DNA of 40,747 nt from positions 1 to 40,747 of the forward strand of contig NZ_CBYM010000031.1 in the NCBI RefSeq assembly GCF_000577815.1. Reading direction: 5' to 3'. This document shows, piece by piece, positions 1 to 7,097 of the stretch (positions within the stretch are counted from its first letter, which is position 1; every line of letters starts with the position of its first letter). The notes under the pieces were generated by a model, which had not been told where the DNA came from, did no database searches, and was given only the letters and a program-made list of their open reading frames with translations. Both the position numbers and the translations under genes were made by a program. The DNA comes from Clostridium saudiense (GTDB lineage Bacteria > Bacillota > Clostridia > Clostridiales > Clostridiaceae).

Positions 1-101
1 CTATTCCTCCTAAAATCTATTCGATATATCTTTAATTTTCTTAATTTCTTATTTACTTGCTCTTTTGTTTTTGTGCTCTCTCGAATCACCTTACATCTAT
101 T

Positions 102-129
102 ATTATATAATAATAATTATTAATTACAA
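102..129 (-). promoter_or_regulatory. Candidate sigma-A promoter for the off-window leftward gene
   Basis: On the minus strand TTGTAA (124-129) and TATAAT (102-107) are separated by 16 nt and lie about 100 nt upstream of the ribosome binding site at the left edge. The surroundings are extremely AT-rich, so a chance match is possible. Confidence 0.4.
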
Positions 130-159
130 GTCTTTTTTGAAAAATTTTTTAAAAATTTT

Positions 160-184
160 CTAATTGATAATATATATCAGTTAG
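160..184. promoter_or_regulatory. 25-bp inverted repeat, operator-like
   Basis: Arms CTAATTGATA and TATCAGTTAG flank a 5-nt centre, with one imperfect position. The block sits 30-80 nt upstream of the leftward promoter candidate. The TGATA half-sites resemble those of Fur or MarR-type operators; which regulator binds is not known. Confidence 0.4.
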
Positions 185-215
185 CATTATTACTAGCTTT
201 ATCTATTTATATATA

Positions 216-237
216 GATATTGATTATCAATTGATAA
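216..237. promoter_or_regulatory. Fur-box-like palindrome
   Basis: The core ATTGATTATCAAT is a perfect odd-centred palindrome followed by another TTGATA half-site. The block matches most of the first 14 positions of the classical Fur 19-mer. It lies between the histidine kinase terminator and the upstream region of the off-window leftward gene, so it more likely serves that gene. Assignment to Fur is inference. Confidence 0.35.
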
Positions 238-252
238 ATTTCTCATTAAATA

Positions 253-280
253 AAGAGCTATACCTTTTAGTACAGCTCTT
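253..280 (-). terminator. Hairpin downstream of the histidine kinase gene
   Basis: On the minus strand AAGAGCTGTAC pairs with GTATAGCTCTT (11 bp, one G-U) around a 6-nt loop. Only a weak T-rich tail (TATTTAA) follows. It lies about 125 nt past the kinase stop codon and is the best terminator candidate there. Confidence 0.45.
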
Positions 281-405
281 CACAAATTTCACTTAAATAG
301 TTACTAGAGATTTATTGATTAAATTCATGTTAATCTTAACTTGAAAGTCACTTATTAGTTTTAATTTAAATATATAATTTTCATTAACTATTATATAAAA
401 ATATA

Positions 406-2724
406 CTACTTTAATCTTATTATAGATTTAAATAAATCTCCATCGACTTCAATATTAAAGCTTCCACCATGAAGCTCTACTATACTTTTAGCTATAGCAA
501 GACCTAATCCTGACCCTTCTGTGCTTCTTGATGAATCTCCACGTTTAAATCTATTTGTTATTTCATTAGTATCAAAGCTTAATTCATAAGCTGATATATT
601 TCTCATCACTATTATAACTTCTTTTTCTTCTTTATACATATCAATATAAACTCTAGTATTACTTAATGAATATTTAACTATATTAGAAATAAGATTTTCA
701 AACACTCTATATAATCTCTTTCCATCTCCATTAATAAATATCTTTTCTTCTGGAACATTTAATTTAACATTTAAATTGCTATCTTTAAATCTTTCATCAT
801 TTTCACCTAATGCTTGCTTTAATAATTGCCCAATATCTATTTTAGCAATATTAAGTTCCATAGCTCCACTTGCTGCCTTAGATGCTTCAAATAAATCTTC
901 TATTAAAACTTTAAGTCTTTGAGATTTTTTATCTAATATATTTACATAATCCATAGCAGTTTCTGGTTGTATATTTTCTCTCTTTAATAAATCAATATAA
1001 TTAATTATTGAAGTTAAAGGTGTTTTTAAATCATGAGATACATTGGTAATAAGTTCTGTTTTCATGTTTTCGCTTTTCATTTCATTTTCAACAGACTTCT
1101 TTAATCCATCTCTCATATTATTAATATCATGAGCCAATTCTCTTAGATGTCCTCTTCCCTTTTCATCTATTTTATAGTTTAATTTACCTTCTGCTGCCGC
1201 CTTTGATCCAACCATTATTTTATCTAAATAAACTAAATCTTTAATAAATATTATAATATATACAATAGTTAATATTATTCCTGCAATTATTCCTATTGGC
1301 CATATATAAAGCATTGCTGATAAGAAAAATAATACTAATCCCATTGCTACATATAAAGCTGTCATTATTAAGAATGTTCTTATTATAGACCCTCTATTCA
1401 TTACATCACTTAAATAGTTCCAAACCTTAATTGTAATATTATTTTTTAATAAAGTTCCTTCATTGTAGCTAACAATTATAACTCTAACTAATAAATAATA
1501 TATTACAACTACTATAGATACCCATATTATTGATGATAAATTTAATCTTCTTATATAATTATTTGAATTATAGTAAATGTGTGGCCCAATATTCCAAATT
1601 ATCCACCCTATAATTCCAACTCCAATTTTATATTCGATAGGATACCCTTTAACCTTATTTATTATTTTTTCTATTAACGCTACCTTTACTTTATATTTAG
1701 CTAAGTATAATAAACAAAATATTGTTAGAACTAAAAATATTACAAATGTAATACAACTTAAATAAAAACTAGTAACATTATGTTGCACCCCCTTAAAGCT
1801 TTCAGAAACTACATCCCCTGATTTAAGTTCCTTAGGCATCCATATATATAATGTTATATTATGTTTTTCGCTATAATCATACTTAAGTTGGGCAATAGAC
1901 GTATTTTCATAACTATAATTAGAGAATCTAGTACTATAGCTATAATTATCAATAAATTTACCTAATATATTATTCTTATCTATTTCCTTACCATTAACAT
2001 ATATTTTTTCAATTATGTTTCCATTATAATCAATATTTATTTCTTTGAAATATCTACTATTTTCTATAATCTCAGTAGAATCAATTTCACTTCCACCAAT
2101 CCAAACATCATTTAATTTATCATAAGCTCTAAAATTTAAATTAACATAAGATTTTATTTTATTATTTAAATTACTTGCACTATTGCTTTTTCTATTTAAA
2201 ATATACTCATTCATTTCTTCATCACTTAAAGTATATTTTTCATCTATTTTTTCTCTTTGTTCCTCTAATATCTTTTCTTGCTGTTCATAAGTTAAACTAT
2301 TAAAGCTATCATCATTATATTTAGAAGTTCTATAATTATCGTATTCATTATTAGCCTTATCTAATAATTCAGCCTTACAAATATCTATATCATTTTGAGT
2401 TATATTATCCTTATCCTTAGCATAACTAGCTGATTTATAATATAATGAATAATCCTCTACCAAACTTGTATAATCATTTATATCATTTGCTACTTGAGTT
2501 TGTAAATATACTCTCTCTGGTATAACATATCCCAAGTTATCTTTAATTTCTATGCCTAATAGAAATGTACATGCTAATGATATAACAGTTAAAATATAAA
2601 TTATATATTTGCTATTATTACTACTTAAAATATTTCTTTTGTTATTTTTTATCTTTTTATCTGAAACTATTATTTCTTCTTCATTAATATTTTCTTTACT
2701 AGTATTTTTCGATTTTATATCCAA
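406..2724 (-). CDS. Membrane sensor histidine kinase
   Basis: A 772-residue two-component sensor kinase. A first membrane helix (about 40-60) is followed by an unrecognised, probably extracytoplasmic domain of some 255 residues rich in Asp, Glu, Asn and Tyr. Several more membrane helices follow (about 318-342, 365-380, 398-418 and 450-495). Then come a HAMP-like linker, the dimerisation box with phospho-acceptor His564 (NVSHDLKTPL), an N-box at ENLISN (676-681), and a G2 box GSGLGLAIAKS (737-747). The usual DxGxG motif of the ATP-binding domain is replaced by an NISAYELSF stretch, which I believe also occurs in related Firmicutes kinases. Its start codon lies inside the response regulator gene (26-nt overlap), so the two are co-transcribed and probably translationally coupled. 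The signal sensed is unknown. Confidence 0.93.
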   Translation of the reverse strand: MDIKSKNTSKENINEEEIIVSDKKIKNNKRNILSSNNSKYIIYILTVISLACTFLLGIEIKDNLGYVIPERVYLQTQVANDINDYTSLVEDYSLYYKSASYAKDKDNITQNDIDICKAELLDKANNEYDNYRTSKYNDDSFNSLTYEQQEKILEEQREKIDEKYTLSDEEMNEYILNRKSNSASNLNNKIKSYVNLNFRAYDKLNDVWIGGSEIDSTEIIENSRYFKEINIDYNGNIIEKIYVNGKEIDKNNILGKFIDNYSYSTRFSNYSYENTSIAQLKYDYSEKHNITLYIWMPKELKSGDVVSESFKGVQHNVTSFYLSCITFVIFLVLTIFCLLYLAKYKVKVALIEKIINKVKGYPIEYKIGVGIIGWIIWNIGPHIYYNSNNYIRRLNLSSIIWVSIVVVIYYLLVRVIIVSYNEGTLLKNNITIKVWNYLSDVMNRGSIIRTFLIMTALYVAMGLVLFFLSAMLYIWPIGIIAGIILTIVYIIIFIKDLVYLDKIMVGSKAAAEGKLNYKIDEKGRGHLRELAHDINNMRDGLKKSVENEMKSENMKTELITNVSHDLKTPLTSIINYIDLLKRENIQPETAMDYVNILDKKSQRLKVLIEDLFEASKAASGAMELNIAKIDIGQLLKQALGENDERFKDSNLNVKLNVPEEKIFINGDGKRLYRVFENLISNIVKYSLSNTRVYIDMYKEEKEVIIVMRNISAYELSFDTNEITNRFKRGDSSRSTEGSGLGLAIAKSIVELHGGSFNIEVDGDLFKSIIRLK

Positions 2725-3409
2725 TACCCCACACCACCTTTAAATATTTAGGATCCTTAGGATTGATTTCTATTTTTTCTCTAATCCTTCGTATATGTAC
2801 TGCTACTGTATTTTCTGCATTATAACTAGGTTCTTTCCATACATTTTCATATATTTCATCTATAGAAAAAACCCTTCCTTGATTTCTTAATAATAATTCT
2901 AATATGCCAAATTCAGTTGCTGTTAATTTAATTGATTCCCCATCAACTAATACTTCTTTTGTATCTTGATTTAATGAAAGTCCTCCACTACTTATTATTG
3001 AATTACTTTCCTCTTCCTTTTTCCCACCATAGTTTCCAAAGACAGTATACCTTCTTAACTGTGACTTAACTCTTGCTATAAGTTCTAATGGATTAAACGG
3101 CTTAGTTATATAATCATCTGCCCCCATATTAAGACCTAATATTTTATCTGTATCCTCTGATTTTGCAGAAATTAATATAATAGGGATATTCTTTTCCTTC
3201 CTTATTTTCATTGTAGTTCTAAGTCCATCCATATTAGGCATCATTATATCCATTAATATAAGATATACATCATTTTCCATTAAAGCTTCCAATGCTTCTA
3301 ATCCATCATAAGCTTTAATTACATTAATTCCTTCATTTCTTAAATATATATCAATAGCATCAACTATCTCTTTATCATCATCTACTACTAAAACATTATT
3401 TTTCTCCAT
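2699..3409 (-). CDS. OmpR/PhoB-family response regulator
   Basis: A 236-residue DNA-binding response regulator. The receiver domain (1-120) has the acidic pair Asp11/Asp12, phospho-acceptor Asp54 in LILMDIMMP, a switch Ser at 81 and Lys103 in ITKPF. The C-terminal winged helix (about 145-236) ends in the usual VWGIGYKI strand. The family binds direct repeats upstream of its targets when phosphorylated. It is first in a two-gene operon with the overlapping histidine kinase, its evident partner. The ATG start is preceded by GAAGGGAG at a rather long spacing of about 12 nt. Targets cannot be read from the window. Confidence 0.95.
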   Translation of the reverse strand: MEKNNVLVVDDDKEIVDAIDIYLRNEGINVIKAYDGLEALEALMENDVYLILMDIMMPNMDGLRTTMKIRKEKNIPIILISAKSEDTDKILGLNMGADDYITKPFNPLELIARVKSQLRRYTVFGNYGGKKEEESNSIISSGGLSLNQDTKEVLVDGESIKLTATEFGILELLLRNQGRVFSIDEIYENVWKEPSYNAENTVAVHIRRIREKIEINPKDPKYLKVVWGIGYKIEKY

Positions 3410-3439
3410 ACCTAAATTGCACTCCCTTCATAATGTATT

Positions 3440-3448
3440 ATTATACCA
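3440..3448 (-). promoter_or_regulatory. Extended -10 promoter for the two-component operon
   Basis: On the minus strand TGGTATAAT, an extended -10 element, lies 31 nt upstream of the response regulator start codon. No good -35 hexamer is visible at the expected distance, which fits an extended -10 promoter. Confidence 0.45.
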
Positions 3449-3529
3449 TGCTACTTAACTTATATTTATATAGTAACAAGAAAGTCTTACAAAAAAATTA
3501 TTATATTTATTACAAATTTATTAAGAAAG

Positions 3530-3606
3530 CCTCCAAATTTTCAATTTTGCTCCTTGAAGGTACACTTTAGTGTACTCAGCGACCGTTAGGGAGTCGAGTT
3601 TCCTTT
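3530..3606. repeat. Dispersed palindromic repeat, copy A
   Basis: The block contains two palindromic modules: GGTACACTTTAGTGTAC (3559-3575) and an ACTC...GAGT arm pair ending in GAGTTTCCTT. Both modules recur at 9741-9790, and the second at 9593-9625. No coding potential is seen. Confidence 0.7.
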
Positions 3607-3619
3607 AAAAAATTATCAT

Positions 3620-3705
3620 GGTAATACGAAAAAAATAAATGGAATATCTACAGGAATCAATATAATCTTCCTTCCGATACTCCATTTATCTTTTTCTTTA
3701 TTACC
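3620..3705 (-). terminator. Long inverted repeat, probable terminator of the nucleoside transporter gene
   Basis: The outer arms run from GGTAATA (3620) to TATTACC (3705) and are complementary over about 30 positions with four or five mismatches. The loop contains a second small AGGAA/TTCCT pairing. Read leftward, the stem is followed by a T-rich tract, so it can terminate the transporter transcript. It is far longer than a normal terminator and adjoins repeat copy A. Confidence 0.6.
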
Positions 3706-3817
3706 AGATGTACGGCATTGAGCCAATTTAATTTTAATTAGTTAATGCTTGTGCTATTAATAATTGTAGCTTGGTGTTAGGTTTAAATTATTTTTTCGTT
3801 ATTACTCATCAAAAAAA

Positions 3818-5038
3818 TTATATTGTTAATAAAAGTCCTGCAATTGTAGCACTAAGAAGATTTGCTAAGGTTCCACCTAATACTGCTTTCCACCCTAAAC
3901 GAGCTATATCATGCTTTCTACTAGGTGCCATTCCTCCTATACCTCCAATTAAAATTGCTATAGAAGAAATATTGGCAAATCCACATAATGAAAAAGTTAC
4001 TACAGCTATTGTTTTAGCTGATAATGTACTCATTATTTCAGAAAGACTTGTAAATGCTACAAATTCATTTAATATTATTTTTTGACCTATTAATGAACCT
4101 GCAACTACTGCTTCCTTCATTGGTACTCCTATAATAACTGCTACTGGGGCAAAAATATATCCTAAAATAGATTGTAAACTTAAGTTAGTTATTCCAAACC
4201 ATCCACCAACCATTCCAATAACACCATTTACAAGCGCAATTAATGCTACAAATGCTAATAATATTGCTGCTATGTTAAGAACTAGTCCTAATCCATCAAT
4301 AGCTCCCTTAGATGCTGCATCAACAACATTTGCTGAATCATCCTTTACCATTTCAATTTCTTCATTTACTTTAGCTTCTTTTATTTCTGGAATTATTATT
4401 TTAGAAATTATAAGTCCTGCTGGAGCTGACATAAAACTAGCAGATACTAAATATTCAATAGGAATTCCTAATAATGAATATCCAACTAATATTGATCCAG
4501 AAACGGAAGCAAGGCCTCCAACCATAACTGTAAATAATTCAGATTCTGTTAATTTTTCAACATATGGTTTAATTAAAAGGGGTGCTTCTGTTTGCCCTAA
4601 GAATATATTTGCTGACGATGATATAGTTTCTAACTTAGATGTACCTAAAAGCTTCGCTAACCCTCCACCTATAAGCTTTATAACAAACTGCATAATTCCT
4701 AAGTAATATAATACTGATACTACTGCTGAAATAAATATAATTACGCCTAAAACATTAACAGCAAAAATACTTCCATCATTAGCTAATGAGCCAAATAAGA
4801 ATGATATTCCTTCTTTTGCATAATCAATTACAGATTGAACCCCTAATGCAATCTTACTTAATACATATTTTCCAACACTCCATTTTAATGCAGCAAATGC
4901 AAATGCAAATTGAATTATAAATCCAATAATCACAGTTCTCCAATTTATTTTTTTCTTATTATTTGAAAATAAAAATGCTACTAGAAATATAAAAGCTACA
5001 CCTATAATACAATTTAATATTGCCACAAGATACACCAT
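3818..5038 (-). CDS. nupC: Concentrative nucleoside transporter (NupC family)
   Basis: A 406-residue polytopic membrane protein of the CNT family, which imports nucleosides with a cation. Visible landmarks are the N-terminal helix and SNNKKKINWR loop, the substrate-site motif GQTEAPL (148-154), the later NEFVAF motif and the CGFANISSIAI helix near the C-terminus. Length is typical for bacterial members. The ATG at 5038 aligns with the N-terminus I recall for the B. subtilis NupC type, yet the purine-rich AAAGG abuts the ATG with no spacer; a GTG at codon 5 is an alternative start with normal spacing. It appears to be transcribed alone, between the flavin-reductase terminator and the inverted repeat at 3620-3705. 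Confidence 0.93.
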   Translation of the reverse strand: MVYLVAILNCIIGVAFIFLVAFLFSNNKKKINWRTVIIGFIIQFAFAFAALKWSVGKYVLSKIALGVQSVIDYAKEGISFLFGSLANDGSIFAVNVLGVIIFISAVVSVLYYLGIMQFVIKLIGGGLAKLLGTSKLETISSSANIFLGQTEAPLLIKPYVEKLTESELFTVMVGGLASVSGSILVGYSLLGIPIEYLVSASFMSAPAGLIISKIIIPEIKEAKVNEEIEMVKDDSANVVDAASKGAIDGLGLVLNIAAILLAFVALIALVNGVIGMVGGWFGITNLSLQSILGYIFAPVAVIIGVPMKEAVVAGSLIGQKIILNEFVAFTSLSEIMSTLSAKTIAVVTFSLCGFANISSIAILIGGIGGMAPSRKHDIARLGWKAVLGGTLANLLSATIAGLLLTI

Positions 5039-5102
5039 CCTTTGTTAAATACTTTTTCTCATTTAGTTTTATCCAAAATGTAGTCTTATATTCTTTTGCA
5101 AA

Positions 5103-5152
5103 TAAAAAGACACCTCTGAAATCAACCCAATATTTAGGTTTATTCCAGAGGC
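5103..5152 (-). terminator. Terminator of the flavin-reductase-like gene
   Basis: Read leftward, CCTCTGGAATAAACC pairs with GGGTTGATTTCAGAGG, allowing small mismatches, followed by GTCTTTTTATT. It lies 20 nt past the stop codon. Confidence 0.8.
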
Positions 5153-5171
5153 ATAAACTATTTCTGTATAA

Positions 5172-5678
5172 TTATTTAATTATATAACTCGATACTATTT
5201 CTCCAAAATATATTGTATGATAATCTTCTAAAGGATATTTACTATTTTTTATATCCTCATTTAAATTCTTATCACTCATTGTAGTTTTATAAAGAACTCT
5301 ACATTCAAAATGCATACCTTCCATATTTAATACAGGAGTATTTATTTTTTCCGATTCTCTAGTATCAATATTTAATTGTGCTAATTTATTAATATCTTTA
5401 CCACTTTTAGTTCCTAAAAATGCTATTTCCTTATCCACATTTTTATATGGTATTGTAACTGTAAATTCATTTGTTTTTTCAATTATTCCATATGTATATC
5501 TTTGTGGTCTTACCATAACTGTAAATACAGGTTTACCCCACATGAAACCAATACTTCCCCAAGCTATAGTCATTGAGTTCACTTTACTTCCACTCTTAGT
5601 TGTTAAAAATATTCCTTTACTTAAAAGTTCAATATTTTTTTCTAAATTCTCATTATATGATACAAATCTTTTAATCAT
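5172..5678 (-). CDS. Flavin reductase-like (FMN-binding split barrel) protein
   Basis: A 168-residue soluble protein of the flavin reductase-like family, whose members bind FMN and often reduce flavin with NAD(P)H or act in small redox systems. The recognisable core is GIFLTTKSGSKVNSMTIAW (23-41), then GKPVFTVMVRPQRYTY and the strand EFTVTIPY, the usual order of the FMN-binding half of the barrel. Asn34 and Ser35 sit where the family contacts the flavin phosphate. An AAGGGG box lies 8 nt before the ATG. It is flanked by its own terminator and appears monocistronic. The physiological substrate is not evident. Confidence 0.85.
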   Translation of the reverse strand: MIKRFVSYNENLEKNIELLSKGIFLTTKSGSKVNSMTIAWGSIGFMWGKPVFTVMVRPQRYTYGIIEKTNEFTVTIPYKNVDKEIAFLGTKSGKDINKLAQLNIDTRESEKINTPVLNMEGMHFECRVLYKTTMSDKNLNEDIKNSKYPLEDYHTIYFGEIVSSYIIK

Positions 5679-5834
5679 TTAACTCGCCCCTTCAACTTAT
5701 TAATATTAAAACTATATAATATTATACCAATTTTTAACACCTTTTAATACCACTAACCTATTATCAACCTTAAATATAGATAAATTGCCACATTATGATT
5801 TAAATATTTAAAATTTCATACCTATATATTAATT

Positions 5835-6197
5835 TTATATAACTTCTTTTCCAAAAGGCATTAATGCTAGCTTGGCCATTTTAAATGATTGTGCTGCAAA
5901 TGGAATTCCTACTATTGTTATACATAAAATTAATCCACTTACTATATTTGTAATACATAACTCTAACCCACCAAATATCAACCATAATATATTCATTAGT
6001 AAATTCCCACTACTATCACTTACTGTAACAACTTCTTTACCAAATGGCGCAAGCTGTAGTCTTGCCATTTTAAAGCATTGCATTCCTACTGGTATTCCAA
6101 TTATAGTAATACACCATATTATCCCTATAAAACACCATCCTATTGCACCAATAAGGCCCCCAAATATTATCCAAATAATATTTCCTAAACACGACAT
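5835..6197 (-). CDS. YccF-type inner membrane protein
   Basis: A 120-residue membrane protein made of two similar halves. Each half has an IxWxIFGG segment, a hydrophobic helix with ITIxGIP, and an FKMAxLxLxPFGKEV end (about residues 42-52 and 105-119). This is the double YccF domain arrangement; its function is unknown, though it is membrane-embedded. I chose the ATG at 6197 rather than 6212, because GGAGGTAATGTT, a good ribosome binding site, lies just before it and would otherwise be inside the coding region. It stands alone between AT-rich gaps; no clear terminator is visible downstream. Confidence 0.88.
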   Translation of the reverse strand: MSCLGNIIWIIFGGLIGAIGWCFIGIIWCITIIGIPVGMQCFKMARLQLAPFGKEVVTVSDSSGNLLMNILWLIFGGLELCITNIVSGLILCITIVGIPFAAQSFKMAKLALMPFGKEVI

Positions 6198-6494
6198 AAA
6201 CATTACCTCCATTAAATTTACTTACATATGATTCTTACTTAGTATATAAGGAAACTTTCCTAATTTGAAATCAATTTAGTATTCTTAAGAATATTTTAAT
6301 AATTAATTTGATTTGTAAATTTCTTATTTATCAACAACAAGTTAAGAGATAATATTAACTCTAATTTTCTTTTTATTCCACAATGTGTATTTATTTGCCC
6401 TAAATAAAAATAAGTTTCTTTTATAATATGTTTTCTATTTTAAAAAGGAACTCTTTTATTTTAATTCATAAAGTAAATATAATATTTACTCTTA
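6198..6494. other. AT-rich intergenic stretch, nothing coding seen
   Basis: About 300 nt between the divergent YccF gene and the leuS promoter. It must hold the YccF promoter, but I cannot single out convincing hexamers in the AT-rich background. No ORF or strong hairpin is evident. Confidence 0.5.
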
Positions 6495-6524
6495 TTGACT
6501 TATTATAGTAGACTAATATATAAT
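6495..6524 (+). promoter_or_regulatory. Sigma-A promoter of the leuS T-box transcript
   Basis: TTGACT (6495-6500) and TATAAT (6519-6524) with an 18-nt spacer. Transcription would begin near 6531, leaving a leader of about 565 nt before leuS. Confidence 0.7.
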
Positions 6525-6715
6525 TAATAAATATTGAAATCTTTTAATAAATTTAATATTTATTGCATTGAAAAGGAGTAGTACTATAATACTGTAATCT
6601 TTAGAGAGCTGTTGGTTGCTGCAAAACAGTGATACATTTATAGGAACTTGCCTTGGAGCTTACTTGTTAAAAGCAAGTACGGAATCCCCGTTACGGATTT
6701 GAGTGAGAACCTTTT

Positions 6716-6750
6716 TAGTTAAAAGTTAGTAGTTTTTAGTTAGTAGTTAA
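6716..6750 (+). repeat. TAGTTA-rich repeat, 5' arm in the leuS leader
   Basis: This 35-nt segment is built of TAGTTA/AGTTAG units and matches the reverse complement of 7043-7077 at 29 of 35 positions by my alignment. The two arms could pair in the leader RNA. Confidence 0.6.
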
Positions 6751-6874
6751 TGTTGAAACTCTTAATCAGTTTCTTAAATATATATTTTTTTAATTCAGCT
6801 ACGACGATTTTATTCAACACCTATTACCTTTTAACTTATAAAATAGTTCTAATAAGAGTGGTACCGCGAAATAT

Positions 6875-6915
6875 AGCTTTTCGTCTCTTAATTGAGATGA
6901 AGGGCTTTTTTTATA
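6875..6915 (+). terminator. T-box attenuator terminator
   Basis: AGCTTTTCGTCTC pairs with GAGATGAAGGGCT (13 bp, G-U pairs allowed) around TTAATT, followed by TTTTTT. It is mutually exclusive with the T-box antiterminator. Confidence 0.85.
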
Positions 6916-7097
6916 TATTTTTATAAAATTAGGTAAAAATTATAAATATAATTAGTTAGGAGTATTTCGTTTTGAATTGATAGTCTTGAATTAGTAATTG
7001 AGGATAAAATATTTCTAAATTCAGCTCAGCTGAATTTATTCCTTAACTATTAACTCTTAACTATTAACTCTTAACTATCCAAAGGAGTGTTTAAACT
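6916..7097 (+). other. Extra 5' UTR between the T-box terminator and leuS
   Basis: About 180 nt of untranslated leader separate the attenuator from the leuS start codon. It holds a perfect palindrome AAATTCAGCT-C-AGCTGAATTT (7017-7037) and a tandem repeat of the 14-mer TTAACTATTAACTC, about 2.6 copies (7043-7078). The AAAGGAG ribosome binding site follows at 7080-7086. No ORF is evident. Confidence 0.7.
7043..7078 (+). repeat. Tandem 14-bp repeat, 3' arm in the leuS leader
   Basis: Units TTAACTATTAACTC occur at 7043-7056 and 7057-7070, with a partial third copy. The block is the inverted partner of 6716-6750. Confidence 0.7.

Larger units (their letters stand above)
1..405. other. Gene-free left edge: upstream region of an off-window leftward gene
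   Basis: No ORF of note lies here. The first bases, read leftward, form a strong ribosome binding site (TAGGAGG followed by AATAG), so a minus-strand gene must begin just outside the window. A leftward promoter candidate, two palindromic TGATA-rich blocks and a hairpin lying past the histidine kinase gene are listed separately. Confidence 0.7.
3410..3817. other. Intergenic region with repeat and inverted repeat, no gene
   Basis: This 408-nt gap between the response regulator start and the end of the nucleoside transporter gene holds the extended -10 promoter, copy A of the dispersed repeat (3530-3606) and a long inverted repeat (3620-3705). The remaining bases (3706-3817) are AT-rich with no ORF I can support. 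Confidence 0.7.
6580..6915 (+). promoter_or_regulatory. Leucine T-box riboswitch
   Basis: A tRNA-sensing leader that controls leuS by antitermination when uncharged tRNA-Leu accumulates. Stem I begins at AGAGAGCTG (6604) with a TGATA bulge (6630-6634) and a GGAACTTGCC apical segment. A CTT leucine codon at 6659-6661, followed by A, is the likely specifier; another CTT at 6652-6654 is less well placed. The invariant T-box bulge sequence AGAGTGGTACCGCG is at 6855-6868. The competing terminator stem (6875-6911) ends in a run of seven T. An unusual TAGTT-rich insertion (6716-6750) lies between the stem III-like hairpin and the antiterminator. Confidence 0.93.

Noticed and set aside
3710..3817. 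Possible small RNA or ORF between the inverted repeat and the transporter gene
   Set aside because: No start with ribosome binding site, promoter plus terminator pair or conserved structure could be supported.
4272..4706. Plus-strand 144-codon ORF inside the nucleoside transporter gene
   Set aside because: It is the antisense shadow of a well-conserved membrane protein gene, with no start signal of its own.
7043..7078. CRISPR-like array from the 14-bp tandem repeats
   Set aside because: The units are directly adjacent without spacers, are only 14 bp long and number fewer than three.
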